Shown: positions 9,052 through 18,437, counted from the first letter of the stretch. The stretch: 64,000 nt of DNA from Microbacterium commune (GCF_014836945.1 NZ_JACSPX010000001.1:1263510-1327509); one strand, 5' to 3'. Notes: generated by a model from the letters alone, not told the origin. Translations and numbers: made by a program.

Positions 9052-9699
9052 ATGGCAGCCACGGCGATGTTTCCGCTCGAGACGGTGCTGTTCCCGTACA
9101 CACCTCTCGCCCTGCGCGTCTTCGAAGAGCGGTATCTGAAGATGCTCGGTGCAGCTCTCGAATCCCACCAGCCCTCGTTCGGGGTGGTGCTCATCGAGCG
9201 CGGGTCAGAAGCCGGGGGAGGGGACACCCGGTTCCACACCGGCACGATGGCGCGGATCGTCGAGGTCGCGGCCACCGAGCGTGACATCGAGCTGCTCGTC
9301 GTGGGGGGAGAGCGCATCGAAGTGGGCGCGTGGTGGAACGACGAGGCGTACCCGACCGCCGAGGTGCACACGATCGCCGAACTGACCTGGGATCCGGCAC
9401 TCGCCCCGCTGCGCGCCGAAGCCGAGAAGCATGTCCGTCGTGTGCTCACGCGCGCTGCGCTCAGCTCGGGCAGTCGATGGGATCCGAACATCGAGATCTC
9501 CGACGATCCGCTGGAGTCGTCATGGCAGCTCGCCGCGATCGCGCCGTTGGGGCCCATCGATCAGCTCGAGCTGCTGCGCTCGAGCTCCCTCGCCGGTCTG
9601 CTCGCCCGCCTCATCGATCTCACGCTCGAGGCCGAGCAGATCCTCACCGCGACGTTCGACGGCGGCCGCGACGACGGCGAACCCGGGCTCACCGCCTGA
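9052..9699 (+). CDS. LON peptidase substrate-binding (N-terminal) domain protein
   Basis: Free-standing LON N-terminal domain of 215 aa; the conserved start MFPLETVLFPYTPLALRVFEERY matches that domain. There is no AAA or protease domain, so it is not a Lon protease by itself. Such proteins are common in actinobacteria and are thought to bind substrates, but their role is not defined. No Shine-Dalgarno is visible; TTTACT at 9040-9045 lies 6 nt before the ATG, suggesting a leaderless message starting 49 bp after dnaB. Confidence 0.88.
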   Translation: MAATAMFPLETVLFPYTPLALRVFEERYLKMLGAALESHQPSFGVVLIERGSEAGGGDTRFHTGTMARIVEVAATERDIELLVVGGERIEVGAWWNDEAYPTAEVHTIAELTWDPALAPLRAEAEKHVRRVLTRAALSSGSRWDPNIEISDDPLESSWQLAAIAPLGPIDQLELLRSSSLAGLLARLIDLTLEAEQILTATFDGGRDDGEPGLTA

Positions 9700-9708
9700 C
9701 CCGCCGGG

Positions 9709-10206
9709 TCACCACCCCATCGACCCGGGTTCCCCCTTGAACGGGCCGCGGATGCGGGAGGTGATCCAGCCGCCGTAGAACCGGCCCGGCTGCGGAGTGA
9801 CCTGCTCGTCGCCGACGGTGCAGGCATCCATCTCGCCTGCGTAGACCGCGACCCGCCCACGCAGCGACTCGAAGCCGCGCGCAGGCTGCGGGTACGTCCA
9901 CGCGGCCCGGCTGACGATCCGTGATCCACCGTGCACGTCGAAGTACGCCGCCCCGCCCTTGAACTCGCAGAACGACGACCCCTCCGTCGGCACGAGCGCA
10001 CCCTCGAGGAACGAATCGGCGGGCAGGTAGTAGACCGGCGGGTGGCTGGTCTCGAGTACGCGGACCGCGTCGACGGTGTCGGCGATCAGCACACCGCCCA
10101 GGCGGATCGTGATCCGCTGCGACACCGGCTCGACGCGCGGTGGCCGCGGATAGTCCCACGCCGACTCCTCGCCGGCGCGGACGGGTTCGGGCTCGGGCCT
10201 TCGCAT
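9709..10206 (-). CDS. DUF427 domain-containing protein
   Basis: Small soluble protein of 165 aa with the DUF427 fold: RITIRLGGVLIADT near residue 30, YYLPADSF, then the conserved FCEFKGGAAYFDV and a C-terminal PGRFYGGW. The ATG at 10206 gives an RPEPEP-rich N-terminus before the domain. Function of the family is unknown. It is convergent with the LON-domain gene (stops 9 bp apart) and divergent from the DUF2071 gene, so it is probably monocistronic. Confidence 0.85.
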   Translation of the reverse strand: MRRPEPEPVRAGEESAWDYPRPPRVEPVSQRITIRLGGVLIADTVDAVRVLETSHPPVYYLPADSFLEGALVPTEGSSFCEFKGGAAYFDVHGGSRIVSRAAWTYPQPARGFESLRGRVAVYAGEMDACTVGDEQVTPQPGRFYGGWITSRIRGPFKGEPGSMGW

Positions 10207-10284
10207 ACCGCGAGGATACCCGCGGCGAGGCGCCGTCGGACCCGCCGAGTGCGAGAATGGCAGCCCCCGCTCTCGACCGTGCGA

Positions 10285-11055
10285 ATGGACGTCATGGACC
10301 TCTCTGCCACGCCCCCGCCGCTCCGCGGACGCACCGTTGCGGCTCAGGCATGGCGCGACGTCGCCTTCGTGCACTGGCGGGTCGACCCCGAGGTCGTGCG
10401 CCCGCTCATGCCCCGCGGCGTGCGACCGGATGTCTTCGACGGGTCGTCCTGGGTGGGACTGGTCGCCTTCGAGCTCGGCGCCGCTCGCATCGGACCGCTG
10501 CCGCCGGCGCGGCGCTGGGGCACCTTCACCGAGATCAACGTGCGCCTGTACGGCATAGACGACGAGGGCCGTCACGGCGTGGTGTTCGCTTCCCTGGAGG
10601 CCGCCAGCCTGCCCGCCGTCATCGGCGCGCGTGCCCTGTTCTCCCTGCCGTACATGTTCGCGCATACCGGCAAACGGCGTCTCGAGGGCTCCGGTCTCAG
10701 CCTGCGATACACATCGCAGCGCCACACCGCGCGCCTCGGCGGGCGCGGCCCGGGCTTCGACCTCACGGTCGACGTCGACACCTCCCGCGCGGTGCGCGAC
10801 GACCTGTCGACCTTCCTCACCGCGCGCTGGGGACTGTTCCAGACCCGGTTCGGGCGCACGCTGTGGCTGCCGAACACGCACGAACCCTGGACGCTGCATC
10901 CCGCCCGCGTGCGCCATCTGGAAGACGAGCTGTGCGCGGCCGCCGGCCTTCCCGGCATCGTCGACGCCCCGCCCGAGTCCGTGCTGTTCAGCCCCGGAGT
11001 GGATGCCCGCTTCGCGGCGGGTTCGACGATCCGCGTCGCACCCGACCGGCGGTGA
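10285..11055 (+). CDS. DUF2071 (YqjF-like) family protein
   Basis: Soluble protein of about 256 aa with the DUF2071/YqjF pattern: an early W-x-x-V...HW motif (AQAWRDVAFVHWRVDPEVVRPLMP), then FTEINVRLY and RYTSQRH. B. subtilis YqjF is the best-known relative, but the biochemical function is unknown. The ATG at 10285 and the ATG at 10294 are both possible; neither has a recognisable ribosome-binding site. It is divergent from the DUF427 gene and convergent with the permease gene downstream. Confidence 0.82.
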   Translation: MDVMDLSATPPPLRGRTVAAQAWRDVAFVHWRVDPEVVRPLMPRGVRPDVFDGSSWVGLVAFELGAARIGPLPPARRWGTFTEINVRLYGIDDEGRHGVVFASLEAASLPAVIGARALFSLPYMFAHTGKRRLEGSGLSLRYTSQRHTARLGGRGPGFDLTVDVDTSRAVRDDLSTFLTARWGLFQTRFGRTLWLPNTHEPWTLHPARVRHLEDELCAAAGLPGIVDAPPESVLFSPGVDARFAAGSTIRVAPDRR

Positions 11056-11095
11056 CCCGCGCTCGCCGTCGGATCCCGGTGGCGCGGGACCGCCC

Positions 11096-12283
11096 TCAGG
11101 CGACCTCGACCGCGGTGCTCTGCGCGGCGCGGGGCTCTCGCGGCTTCCGCCGCGCCCACTTCGCGGGCAGGTTCTCACCGTCCCACACCTGGATGATGCC
11201 CCACACCGCGGCCGTCACCGGCACGGCGAGCACCGCGCCGATCAGTCCGCTGAGGGCGGTTCCCACCGCCAGGGCCACCAGGATGACAAACGCGTGCAGC
11301 TTCATCGTGCGTCCCATCAGCACCGGCTGCAGCAGGTTGCCCTCGAGCTGATTGACCAGCACGACGACGGCGACGACGAGCAGGGCACTCACCCAGCCGT
11401 TCGCGACGAGGGCGACGAGCGCCGCCAGCACGCCGGCGAGCGTCGCGCCGACGATCGGGATGAACGCGAGGAGGAAGACGAGGACGGCGAGTGGCACGGC
11501 GAGCGGCACCTGCAGGATGAGCAGGCCGATCAGGATGCCGACGGCGTCGACCAGGGCGACCGTCGCGGTACCCCGCACGTAGGAGCCGAGCACGCCCACG
11601 GTCTTGTGCCCGATCCGGCGCGCGCGGCGCTCGCCCTCGCCGTGGAACGGACGCAGCAGGAACTCCCACATCTGCGGGCCGTCCTTGAGGAAGAAGAAGA
11701 GGATGGTGACGAGCAGCACGAAACCGGTGACGAAGCTCGCGACCGCGCTGACACCGGCGAGCGCGCCGGAGCCGAACTGCGCGCTCGTGACGAAGTCGGT
11801 GAGCGTCTTCGTCCACTCCTCGATCTGCTGCGGGGTGAACAGCTGGAACGGCAGCGTGTCCGTCCACTCGATCACATGGTCGATGCCCTGCTGCGCCTGC
11901 GAGTACAGGTCGTCCCACTGATCCCGCACGGCCCAGACGATCATCCAGCTCAGGCCCGTCAGCACCGCGACGATCGAGAAGAGCGTGATCATGGTCGCGG
12001 CGAGGTCGGGTACTCGGTGGCGGCGCAGCCAGTTCATCGCCGGGGCGAAGGCGCACGCAAGGATCAGCGCGATCGCCAGGGGGATGGTCACCAGCGTCAG
12101 GTACCGGATGACGAACACGATGCCTGCGGCGACGGCGACCACCAGCAGGATCTGGATCGAGCGGATGCCGAGGCGACCGAACCCGTCTGCCCACAGGCTC
12201 CAGGGGGGACGCGTCGCGCGGGGTTCGATCGTCGGCTGATCGAGCTGGACGTGCGCCGATCGCTCTCTGCGGAACAGGCTCAT
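11096..12283 (-). CDS. AI-2E/PerM family membrane transporter
   Basis: Integral membrane protein of 395 aa with the AI-2 exporter (PerM) layout: two N-terminal helix pairs, a soluble central loop (about residues 110-165), then a helix cluster containing FFFLKDGPQMW and the conserved IPIVGATLAG and QLEGNLLQP motifs. Most members have uncertain substrates despite the family name; one subset acts as Na+/H+ antiporters. The C-terminal tail is basic and cytosolic. It is divergent from the small TM protein gene at 12338, with only 54 bp between starts. Confidence 0.87.
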   Translation of the reverse strand: MSLFRRERSAHVQLDQPTIEPRATRPPWSLWADGFGRLGIRSIQILLVVAVAAGIVFVIRYLTLVTIPLAIALILACAFAPAMNWLRRHRVPDLAATMITLFSIVAVLTGLSWMIVWAVRDQWDDLYSQAQQGIDHVIEWTDTLPFQLFTPQQIEEWTKTLTDFVTSAQFGSGALAGVSAVASFVTGFVLLVTILFFFLKDGPQMWEFLLRPFHGEGERRARRIGHKTVGVLGSYVRGTATVALVDAVGILIGLLILQVPLAVPLAVLVFLLAFIPIVGATLAGVLAALVALVANGWVSALLVVAVVVLVNQLEGNLLQPVLMGRTMKLHAFVILVALAVGTALSGLIGAVLAVPVTAAVWGIIQVWDGENLPAKWARRKPREPRAAQSTAVEVA

Positions 12284-12337
12284 GCCATGAGCCTAAGGTC
12301 CCTGTACCGCCGAGGTCGTATGCGCCACCATGGGCAC

Positions 12338-12820
12338 ATGAACGAAGTCGATGCGGCGAGCCCGCGATCTCAGTCAAGGCGATGGAGTCCGGTGATGCTC
12401 GGCCTGATCGCGGTCGTGGTCGTCGTGGTCGCCGTGGCGCTCGTCGCGATCTTCACCCGCGACGGCGACAGCGTGTACCCCGCCGACTCCCCGGAGGGCG
12501 TCGTGCAGCGGTACGCGCAGGCGATCGTCGATGGCGACTCCGCCGCCGCACTGGCGTATCTGGTCCCCGAGTCAGCCGAGGAGTGCGAGCGGTGGGACAC
12601 CGGCGCGGCCGACTACCGCATCACGCTGCTGCGCAGCACGGAGCGCGACACGACGGCACGGGTCGAGGTGATCGTCTCCGAGGTCGTCGGCGGCGGACCC
12701 TTCGGGCCCGACGAGTACCAGAACCAGGAGGTGTTCGACCTCGAACGCGTCGATGGCGACTGGAAGCTCGTGACGACGCCCTGGCAGTTCCGGATCTGCG
12801 CCGAGAAGGTGCAGCCATGA
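12338..12820 (+). CDS. Single-pass membrane protein with extracytoplasmic NTF2-like domain
   Basis: Unrecognised 160-aa protein. A short charged N-terminus is followed by one strongly hydrophobic helix (about residues 19-43, rich in Val). A soluble domain follows whose start, SPEGVVQRYAQAIVDGDSAAALAYL, resembles the first helix of NTF2-like/DUF4878 domains, with a single-Cys pair (C near 90 and C near the end). CACCAT lies 6 nt before the ATG, so translation may be leaderless. Its stop overlaps the start of the next gene as ATGA, so the two products probably work together at the membrane. Confidence 0.75.
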   Translation: MNEVDAASPRSQSRRWSPVMLGLIAVVVVVVAVALVAIFTRDGDSVYPADSPEGVVQRYAQAIVDGDSAAALAYLVPESAEECERWDTGAADYRITLLRSTERDTTARVEVIVSEVVGGGPFGPDEYQNQEVFDLERVDGDWKLVTTPWQFRICAEKVQP

Positions 12821-14430
12821 CCGTCGCGGTGGTGCGGAGGCTCATCGTCTTCGCCTTGCTCTTCGCGCTCGTCTCGATCGCCGCGGTCGGCGTGGCGGGT
12901 CTGCTCGAGCGGGTGATCGGGCTCGGCTCCGTGCTCGTCACCGACACCGCCGGGCTCGCCAGGGCACTCGCCTTCGTCCTGATCGGTGCCCCGCTCGCGG
13001 TGCTCGTCTGGCGCTGGGAGCGCCGCCGACTGGCCGAGCCGCTGGAGCGCTCCTCGCTCGTGTGGTCCGTGTACCTGGCGGCGATGACGCTGACATCGCT
13101 CATCTTCGCCGTCGCGCTCGCGGCATCCGCCATCGCCGCGGGCATCGAGGGGGAGTGGCGGCCGAGCGAGGCGGCCGGGGCAGTCGTCTGGGCAGGTGTG
13201 TGGGTGTGGCATCGACGGATGCGTCGCAGTCCGGTCACCGCGCCGACGCGCCTGCCGGCGCTCGGCGTCGAGCTGTCGGCGCTGTTCGGTCTCGTCGTGG
13301 CGGCGGTCGGTGCCGGTTCCGCGCTGGCCGCGCTGATCTCACAGGCGCTCGCGCCGGTCGCGCCGGTGCTGCTCGATTCGCGACCGTGGTACACCGCGGT
13401 GCTGCAGCCGCTGGTCTGGGCGGCCGTCGGCGCGGTGGTGTGGTGGTGGCACTGGACGCGGGAGCAGGCATCCGGCACGCCCGATGCTCTCGCCCGCGTG
13501 CTGCTGGTGATCGTGGTGGCGGGCTCCGCCGGGGCCGCGCTCTTCGGGATCGGCACCGTGCTCCTCACCCTGCTGCGGCTGCTGTTCGACGACGATCCCG
13601 CGGCGGAGATCCTGTCGCCGCTCGGTGCGGCCGCCGGCGCCGCCCTGGTGGGCGCGATCATCTGCGACGCGCATGCGCGAATGCTGTCTGCGCGCGGTCC
13701 GCGGGTTCGCGGCGCCGCGCGGCTGGCCGTGTCCGGGGTGGCTCTCATCGGCGCGGCCAGCGGCTTCGGAGTCGTGGTCAACGCTCTCCTCGCCGAGCTC
13801 GACGCGACGCTGCTCGCCGACGACACGCGCACCCTGCTGCTGGGCGGTCTCAGTGCGCTCGTGGTGGGCACGGCGGCGTGGTGGGGCACCTGGCGTCCTG
13901 GTCGCGCGGTGACCGAAGAGCAGTCCGGAGACATCGCGCGCCGCGTCTACCTGGTGGTCGTCTTCGGCGCCAGTGCCGTGGTCGCGCTGGTGACCCTGCT
14001 GCTCATCGGCTTCCGGCTGTTCGAGGTGCTGCTCGCGGCCGGTGGCGCCTCCCGCATGCAGGGCGGACTCATCGAGCGCATCCGCGCTCCGCTCGGGCTG
14101 CTCAGCGCGACCGTGCTCGTCTTCATCTACCACTTCGTCGTCTGGCGACGCGATCGAGCGATCGCGCCGCCCACCAGCAGGGCACCGGGCATCGAGCGCG
14201 TGGTGCTGGTCGCCGCTCGCGGATCCGAGCCGCTCGCCCAGCGCATCCGTGAGCTGGGCGGCGTGCGGGTGACGCTGTGGGAGGCATCCGACGATCGCAC
14301 TCCCGCCACGGAGGCGGATGCCGACGAGATCGTGCGGCGGCTGCACGCGCTCACCGCGACGCGAGCCCTCGTCGTCGCGGGTGCAGGACTGGCCCCCCGG
14401 GTCGTCCCGCTGTCGGAGGCAGCCCGCTGA
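12817..14430 (+). CDS. DUF5671-like multi-pass membrane protein
   Basis: Integral membrane protein of 537 aa with repeated units of about 75-80 residues: each has two to three helices followed by a W-rich stretch and a basic W-x-W-x-x-R loop (VWHRRMRR, WWWHWTRE, WWGTWRPGR, HFVVWRRDR). This repeat pattern fits DUF5671. The last 80 residues (from about 455) form a soluble domain beginning IERVVLVAARGSEPL. It starts at 12817 with a 4-nt ATGA overlap with the NTF2-like gene. Function is unknown; a membrane sensor or structural role is possible. Confidence 0.75.
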   Translation: MTVAVVRRLIVFALLFALVSIAAVGVAGLLERVIGLGSVLVTDTAGLARALAFVLIGAPLAVLVWRWERRRLAEPLERSSLVWSVYLAAMTLTSLIFAVALAASAIAAGIEGEWRPSEAAGAVVWAGVWVWHRRMRRSPVTAPTRLPALGVELSALFGLVVAAVGAGSALAALISQALAPVAPVLLDSRPWYTAVLQPLVWAAVGAVVWWWHWTREQASGTPDALARVLLVIVVAGSAGAALFGIGTVLLTLLRLLFDDDPAAEILSPLGAAAGAALVGAIICDAHARMLSARGPRVRGAARLAVSGVALIGAASGFGVVVNALLAELDATLLADDTRTLLLGGLSALVVGTAAWWGTWRPGRAVTEEQSGDIARRVYLVVVFGASAVVALVTLLLIGFRLFEVLLAAGGASRMQGGLIERIRAPLGLLSATVLVFIYHFVVWRRDRAIAPPTSRAPGIERVVLVAARGSEPLAQRIRELGGVRVTLWEASDDRTPATEADADEIVRRLHALTATRALVVAGAGLAPRVVPLSEAAR

Positions 14431-14449
14431 CGGCGTCAGCCGCCCGCGG

Positions 14450-15757
14450 TCAGAGTCCGCCCGCAGCACGGTCGGCCAGCAGGACGCGAGCCGCGCGATC
14501 ACCCGACACCAGCGCCCCGTCGATGGAGGGGCTCTGCCGGTGATCGCCGGCGACGTACAGCCGATCGACCACCCGCGTGGGCTCGGCCCGCAACGGCGGG
14601 TGCTGGGCAGGCAGCGCGTGGTGGATGTCGTCGCGTCGCAGCAGCGGCCAGCGCGTCGCATCCGTGCCCCAGATCTCGCCCAGCTGTCGGCGCACCTCGA
14701 CCTCCCCGGCCAGGACCTGCGGGCCGAGGAGGCATGTGGCTTGGACCAGATGCCTGCCGGCGGGCGCGTAGCTCGGGGCGGCGTGCGAGATCACCGCGGT
14801 GTTGACGATGGGCCCTGATCGGCGTCCATCGACGGCGATCATGCCCGATGCCGCCGGCGCGGCCTCGGGCGCGAACCACCAGGTCTGCAGCCCGCGGGTG
14901 GGCGGCGCGTCGACGCCCGTGAGGGCGGTCAGGCGCTCGGGGCCCACTGCGACGATGACGGCGGCGGCCCTCATGACATCCGCGCCCGCCGCATCGACCT
15001 CGACGTGATCCGATGCGGGGCGGACGCGATCGACGCGATGCCCGAGGCGTATCTCGGCGCCCGCCGCGCGGGCCTTCCGCGCCAGCTGCTCCGGCAGCGC
15101 CTGGATACCCTCGGCGGGCAGTCCGGGCGTGCCCAGCAGGAACATGCGCACCAGCCACCGGGTGAAGGCGTTCGAGGTGTCGAAGCGTGCGTCGGCGAGG
15201 ACCCCGCTGAGGAACGGCTCCACCACCTCTGTGCGCAGCGGGCCGCGCAGCCCCGCACTGTCCCAGCTCTGGCGCGCAGACGTGTCGTGCCCGGCCGCCG
15301 CGCGGCGACGCAGCCGCGTCGGTGCGAGCAGGGCCGGGGCCGCCCAGCGTGCGAGCGCGATCACGTCCGCGGGGCGGACCAGTCCGCTGCGAAGAGTCTC
15401 GCCGATCGACAGCGGATGCCTGCGAGGATCGGCCAGGGTCACCAGCGTCGACCCGCCCACTCCGGCTGCGCTGTCGCGGCGTACCCGCACCCCCACCGGG
15501 AATGCCTGCAGTCGCAGGGCCGTCGCGTCGGCCCAGCGCCGCACCGACGGATAGGCGGGGTTCAGCACCTGGAACCCTCGATCGAGGAGGAAGCCATCGA
15601 CGCGGTCGGTGCGCTGCCGACCGCCGACGGCGTCGGAGGCATCGAGCACCAGCACGTCCAGACCCGCCTCGGCCAGCACCGTCGCGGCCCGCAGGCCGGC
15701 GAGGCCCGCGCCTACGACGATGACATCGTGGTCTGCTCCTGGCATCCGCTCTCGCAT
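14450..15757 (-). CDS. FAD-dependent oxidoreductase (amine oxidase/phytoene desaturase-like)
   Basis: Flavoprotein of 435 aa. The N-terminal dinucleotide-binding motif is VIVVGAGLAGLRAA, and the second conserved block is ASDAVGGRQRTD. The C-terminus ends with the family's FAD-contacting segment (YVAGDHRQSPSIDGALVSGDRAA). This architecture is shared by amine oxidases, protoporphyrinogen oxidases and carotenoid desaturases; the substrate is unknown. Its ATG at 15757 shares a base with the stop of the upstream phosphatase gene (TGATG), so the two are translationally coupled. ATG 15745 is a possible alternative start. Confidence 0.85.
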   Translation of the reverse strand: MRERMPGADHDVIVVGAGLAGLRAATVLAEAGLDVLVLDASDAVGGRQRTDRVDGFLLDRGFQVLNPAYPSVRRWADATALRLQAFPVGVRVRRDSAAGVGGSTLVTLADPRRHPLSIGETLRSGLVRPADVIALARWAAPALLAPTRLRRRAAAGHDTSARQSWDSAGLRGPLRTEVVEPFLSGVLADARFDTSNAFTRWLVRMFLLGTPGLPAEGIQALPEQLARKARAAGAEIRLGHRVDRVRPASDHVEVDAAGADVMRAAAVIVAVGPERLTALTGVDAPPTRGLQTWWFAPEAAPAASGMIAVDGRRSGPIVNTAVISHAAPSYAPAGRHLVQATCLLGPQVLAGEVEVRRQLGEIWGTDATRWPLLRRDDIHHALPAQHPPLRAEPTRVVDRLYVAGDHRQSPSIDGALVSGDRAARVLLADRAAGGL

Positions 15758-16413
15758 CAGGATTCCGCCGGCTCCATGGGCAGGTGCGGCCCGTGGTTCC
15801 AGGCCAGGATCGCGGGGGATTCGCGCGCGAATCCGAGCACCGACACCGAGCCCGCGTCGAGCGAGATCGACGCGGCGAATCGTGGTGCCTGGCGCAGGAA
15901 CACCGCCGTGAGGATACGCAGATAGTGGCCGTGCGCGACGAGGGCGACATCTCCGGATGCCATCGCCGGCAGCACGCGGGTCAGCACACGCGACGCGCGT
16001 GCGGCGACCTCCTCGACGGTCTCGCCCGGCGTCTCGCCGCGGATCACACCATGGGTGAACGTCGTCCAGCTGTAGCCGAGCTCCGCCCGGATCTCCTTCG
16101 TCGTGCGCCCCTCGTACCCGCCGTAGTCCCACTCGACCAGCAGGGGGTCGATGCCGGCATCCAGCCCCGCGAGCTCGGCCGTGCGGCGCGCCCGCCGCAG
16201 CGGCGAGCTGAGCACGAGGCGGAAGTCGTACCCCTGCACCAGCTCACCGGCCGCACGGGCGAGATCCTCACCGTGGGCGGTCAACGGGATGTCGGTCAGA
16301 CCCGTGTGCCTGCCGGTGCGCGACCATTCGGTCTCGCCGTGGCGCAGCAGCACGAGCTTGCCCCGAGGGGCGTCGGGCGCGGGTCGATCGGGCAGCGGGT
16401 CGGTGGCATCCAC
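15757..16413 (-). CDS. Histidine phosphatase family protein (phosphoglycerate mutase-like)
   Basis: Cytosolic phosphatase of 218 aa. The phospho-accepting histidine is H25 in LLRHGETEW; the second conserved block is SSPLRRARRTAEL, then WDYGGYEG, and the second catalytic histidine is in ALVAHGHYLRI. Typical of the actinobacterial histidine phosphatase superfamily with a broad or unknown phosphoester substrate. It is the first gene of a two-gene minus-strand unit with the FAD oxidoreductase. Confidence 0.9.
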   Translation of the reverse strand: MDATDPLPDRPAPDAPRGKLVLLRHGETEWSRTGRHTGLTDIPLTAHGEDLARAAGELVQGYDFRLVLSSPLRRARRTAELAGLDAGIDPLLVEWDYGGYEGRTTKEIRAELGYSWTTFTHGVIRGETPGETVEEVAARASRVLTRVLPAMASGDVALVAHGHYLRILTAVFLRQAPRFAASISLDAGSVSVLGFARESPAILAWNHGPHLPMEPAES

Positions 16414-16473
16414 GCTCTCACCGTAACCCTCGCTGCAGCCCCGGGCGCGGGCGCGCGCGGCTTCTCACGCGCC

Positions 16474-17394
16474 TCACGGCGAGAGCACGCGGACCGTGTG
16501 CGTCAATCGGCTTCGCACGTCGAACGCCTCGTTGCCGCCGAGCACGCGCGCTCCCGGCACTCCGGCGCGCAGCACCGAGCGCAGCGCGCTGCGACGCACG
16601 ACCACGACCGGCACACCCCTGACGGAGCCCAGCGGCGTGATCGCGTCGTCGAGGTCGTCATCGGGAAGGATGAGGATCGCCCCGCCGAACCGCACGCGTG
16701 CAGCGCGCGCCACGATCCGCATGCGGGCGAGCAGGTCGCCGGTGGGGGCGGCGCCGCCGACGTGGCTGCCGATGACCTCGCCCTGACGGAACCGCACCGG
16801 TCCGCCGAAGTCCTCCGACCGGAGGCCGTACAACCCGGTCGGGCTGAGCACGACGTGATCGAGCTTCCCCTCGTCGTCCTCGCCGGTGGCGACGTCATGC
16901 CACGCCGTGAACCCGATGCCGAGCTCGTCGATCGCCGTGGCCGTGGCCTCCTCCGCCAGCGCGTCGGCCAGCATCCGACGCGCCTGCCACGATGCCGCGC
17001 GCACGACGAGCGGGTCGTAGGCCTCGGCATCCGTCGCGTCGTGACCGAGCTGCTCGGCGAGCAGCTCACGGTAGCGGCGACGGCGCCACGCGCCCGCCTG
17101 CCCATGCGAGCGCCCGCGCGGGCGGGTGCCCGTCGCGCCCGGAGTCGACGGACGCGCAGCCCAGGACGTCGTCCCCCTCCCGCGGTCGTAGGCGGCGCGC
17201 GCGGCCGAGGTGCCGACCAGCTCCCAGGCCCGCTGCACGCGCACGAAGACGGCCGCATCGCCCCCGGTGTCGGGGTGCGTCTGGCGCAGCCGCAGCCGGT
17301 AGGCGCGGCGCAGGTCGTCGTCGCTCACCTGGGGCGTGACACCGAGAACCTCGTACGCGGATGCCGAGAGCGGGCCGTCGAAGGTCACCATCAC
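16474..17394 (-). CDS. J-domain (DnaJ-like) protein with C-terminal NERD-like domain
   Basis: Predicted DnaK co-chaperone-like protein of 306 aa. An N-terminal J domain (about residues 11-70) carries the HPD motif at 40-42. A basic low-complexity linker (about 75-105) follows. The C-terminal part contains LDHVVLSPTGLYGLRSEDFGG, which resembles the DHVVVGPxGVFVI core of NERD (nuclease-related) domains, but the usual E-x-K or D-x-K catalytic pair is not evident. It lacks the Gly/Phe and zinc-finger regions of DnaJ. It is divergent from the small membrane protein at 17424. Confidence 0.78.
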   Translation of the reverse strand: MMVTFDGPLSASAYEVLGVTPQVSDDDLRRAYRLRLRQTHPDTGGDAAVFVRVQRAWELVGTSAARAAYDRGRGTTSWAARPSTPGATGTRPRGRSHGQAGAWRRRRYRELLAEQLGHDATDAEAYDPLVVRAASWQARRMLADALAEEATATAIDELGIGFTAWHDVATGEDDEGKLDHVVLSPTGLYGLRSEDFGGPVRFRQGEVIGSHVGGAAPTGDLLARMRIVARAARVRFGGAILILPDDDLDDAITPLGSVRGVPVVVVRRSALRSVLRAGVPGARVLGGNEAFDVRSRLTHTVRVLSP

Positions 17395-17423
17395 ACGTTA
17401 GACGCTTCTTCTAGGCTGGAGGC

Positions 17424-17612
17424 ATGACCAAGAGCACCCTGTGGACCATCGTCGCCGTCGTCGTCTCGGTCGTCATCGCGTTCTGGATCGTGAACGTGCT
17501 GTTCTCGCTGATCTGGTTCATCGCGAAGCTGGCGATCGTCGCCGTCGTCGCGGTGATCGTCTTCGTCGTCATCCGCACGCTCATGGCCCGCTCCCGCGGC
17601 GAGCGGCGCTGA
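17424..17612 (+). CDS. Small two-helix membrane protein
   Basis: Protein of 62 aa made almost entirely of two hydrophobic helices (about residues 6-26 and 28-52) with a basic RSRGERR C-terminus. GGAGG lies 6 nt before the ATG and a TAGGCT -10-like element lies about 10 nt before that. No family recognised; small proteins of this type are common in Microbacteriaceae. It is convergent with the alpha/beta hydrolase downstream, 3 bp apart. Confidence 0.7.
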   Translation: MTKSTLWTIVAVVVSVVIAFWIVNVLFSLIWFIAKLAIVAVVAVIVFVVIRTLMARSRGERR

Positions 17613-17615
17613 GCC

Positions 17616-18437
17616 TCAGCCCCGCAGGAATTCCAGCGCCGCGACGCGGAACGCCTTCGCCCCCGGGGCGTTGAAATGATGTCTGCCGGGGATCTCGAAG
17701 AACGTGGCCTGCGGGGCCGCCTCGGCGAGCCGCCGCGAGCCCTCGAGCACCCCGTCCAGCGCTCCGGTCGCGAACAGCACCGGCTGCTGCGGGGCGTGCG
17801 CGGGATCCGGGTCGATCGACCGCGAATCGCGCATGCCCTCGGCCAGGGCGAGCAGGGCGTGCATGTCGTTGCCCGCCACCCGCTCGGCCAGCGTGATGTA
17901 GCTCTGCGTCACCGGATCGGCGACGGGCGTGCCGTCCGTGGCATATCGGCGCACCTGGTCGGTGTCGAGCCGATCCAGCGGGATGCCGTCGGGCACTCCG
18001 CCCAGCACCGCGCGCGGAACGCGGTCGCCGAGGTCCAGCGCGACCTGCCAGCCGACCCGCGCACCGAGGGAATAGCCCACGTACAGGGCCTCGTCGATGA
18101 GGAACGTGTCGAGCACCGACTCGACGTCGCGCGCGAGGCTGCGCACCGTGTAACCGGCCGAGTCGTGCGGTTTCTGGCTCGCGCCGTGACCGCGCTGGTC
18201 GATGCCGAGGATCCGGAAGCCCTCGCGCTCGAGCATCCGCACCCAGCCGGTGTGCACCCAGGTGTCGGCCGTGCTCGATGCGAACCCGTGCACGAGCACG
18301 ACCGTGGGCCCGCTCGCGTCACCCCACGAGTACGTCGCGAGAGCGACGCCGTCGCCGACCTCGACGTACTGGGGCTCGGGCATTTCGGTGAGTGCGGAGA
18401 GGATGTCGACCACACCACCATCATGCTCCTGCAGCAC
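17616..18437 (-). CDS. Alpha/beta hydrolase
   Basis: Soluble hydrolase of 273 aa. The oxyanion region is VVLVHGFASS, the nucleophile elbow is GYSLG with S123, and the C-terminal histidine lies in GRHHFN (about residue 257). A conserved D is near LFATGALDG. No signal peptide. The ATG at 18437 begins a short extension; a second ATG (about residue 19) is possible. It starts 19 bp after the topoisomerase gene on the same strand, so the two may be co-transcribed. The substrate cannot be predicted. Confidence 0.85.
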   Translation of the reverse strand: MLQEHDGGVVDILSALTEMPEPQYVEVGDGVALATYSWGDASGPTVVLVHGFASSTADTWVHTGWVRMLEREGFRILGIDQRGHGASQKPHDSAGYTVRSLARDVESVLDTFLIDEALYVGYSLGARVGWQVALDLGDRVPRAVLGGVPDGIPLDRLDTDQVRRYATDGTPVADPVTQSYITLAERVAGNDMHALLALAEGMRDSRSIDPDPAHAPQQPVLFATGALDGVLEGSRRLAEAAPQATFFEIPGRHHFNAPGAKAFRVAALEFLRG

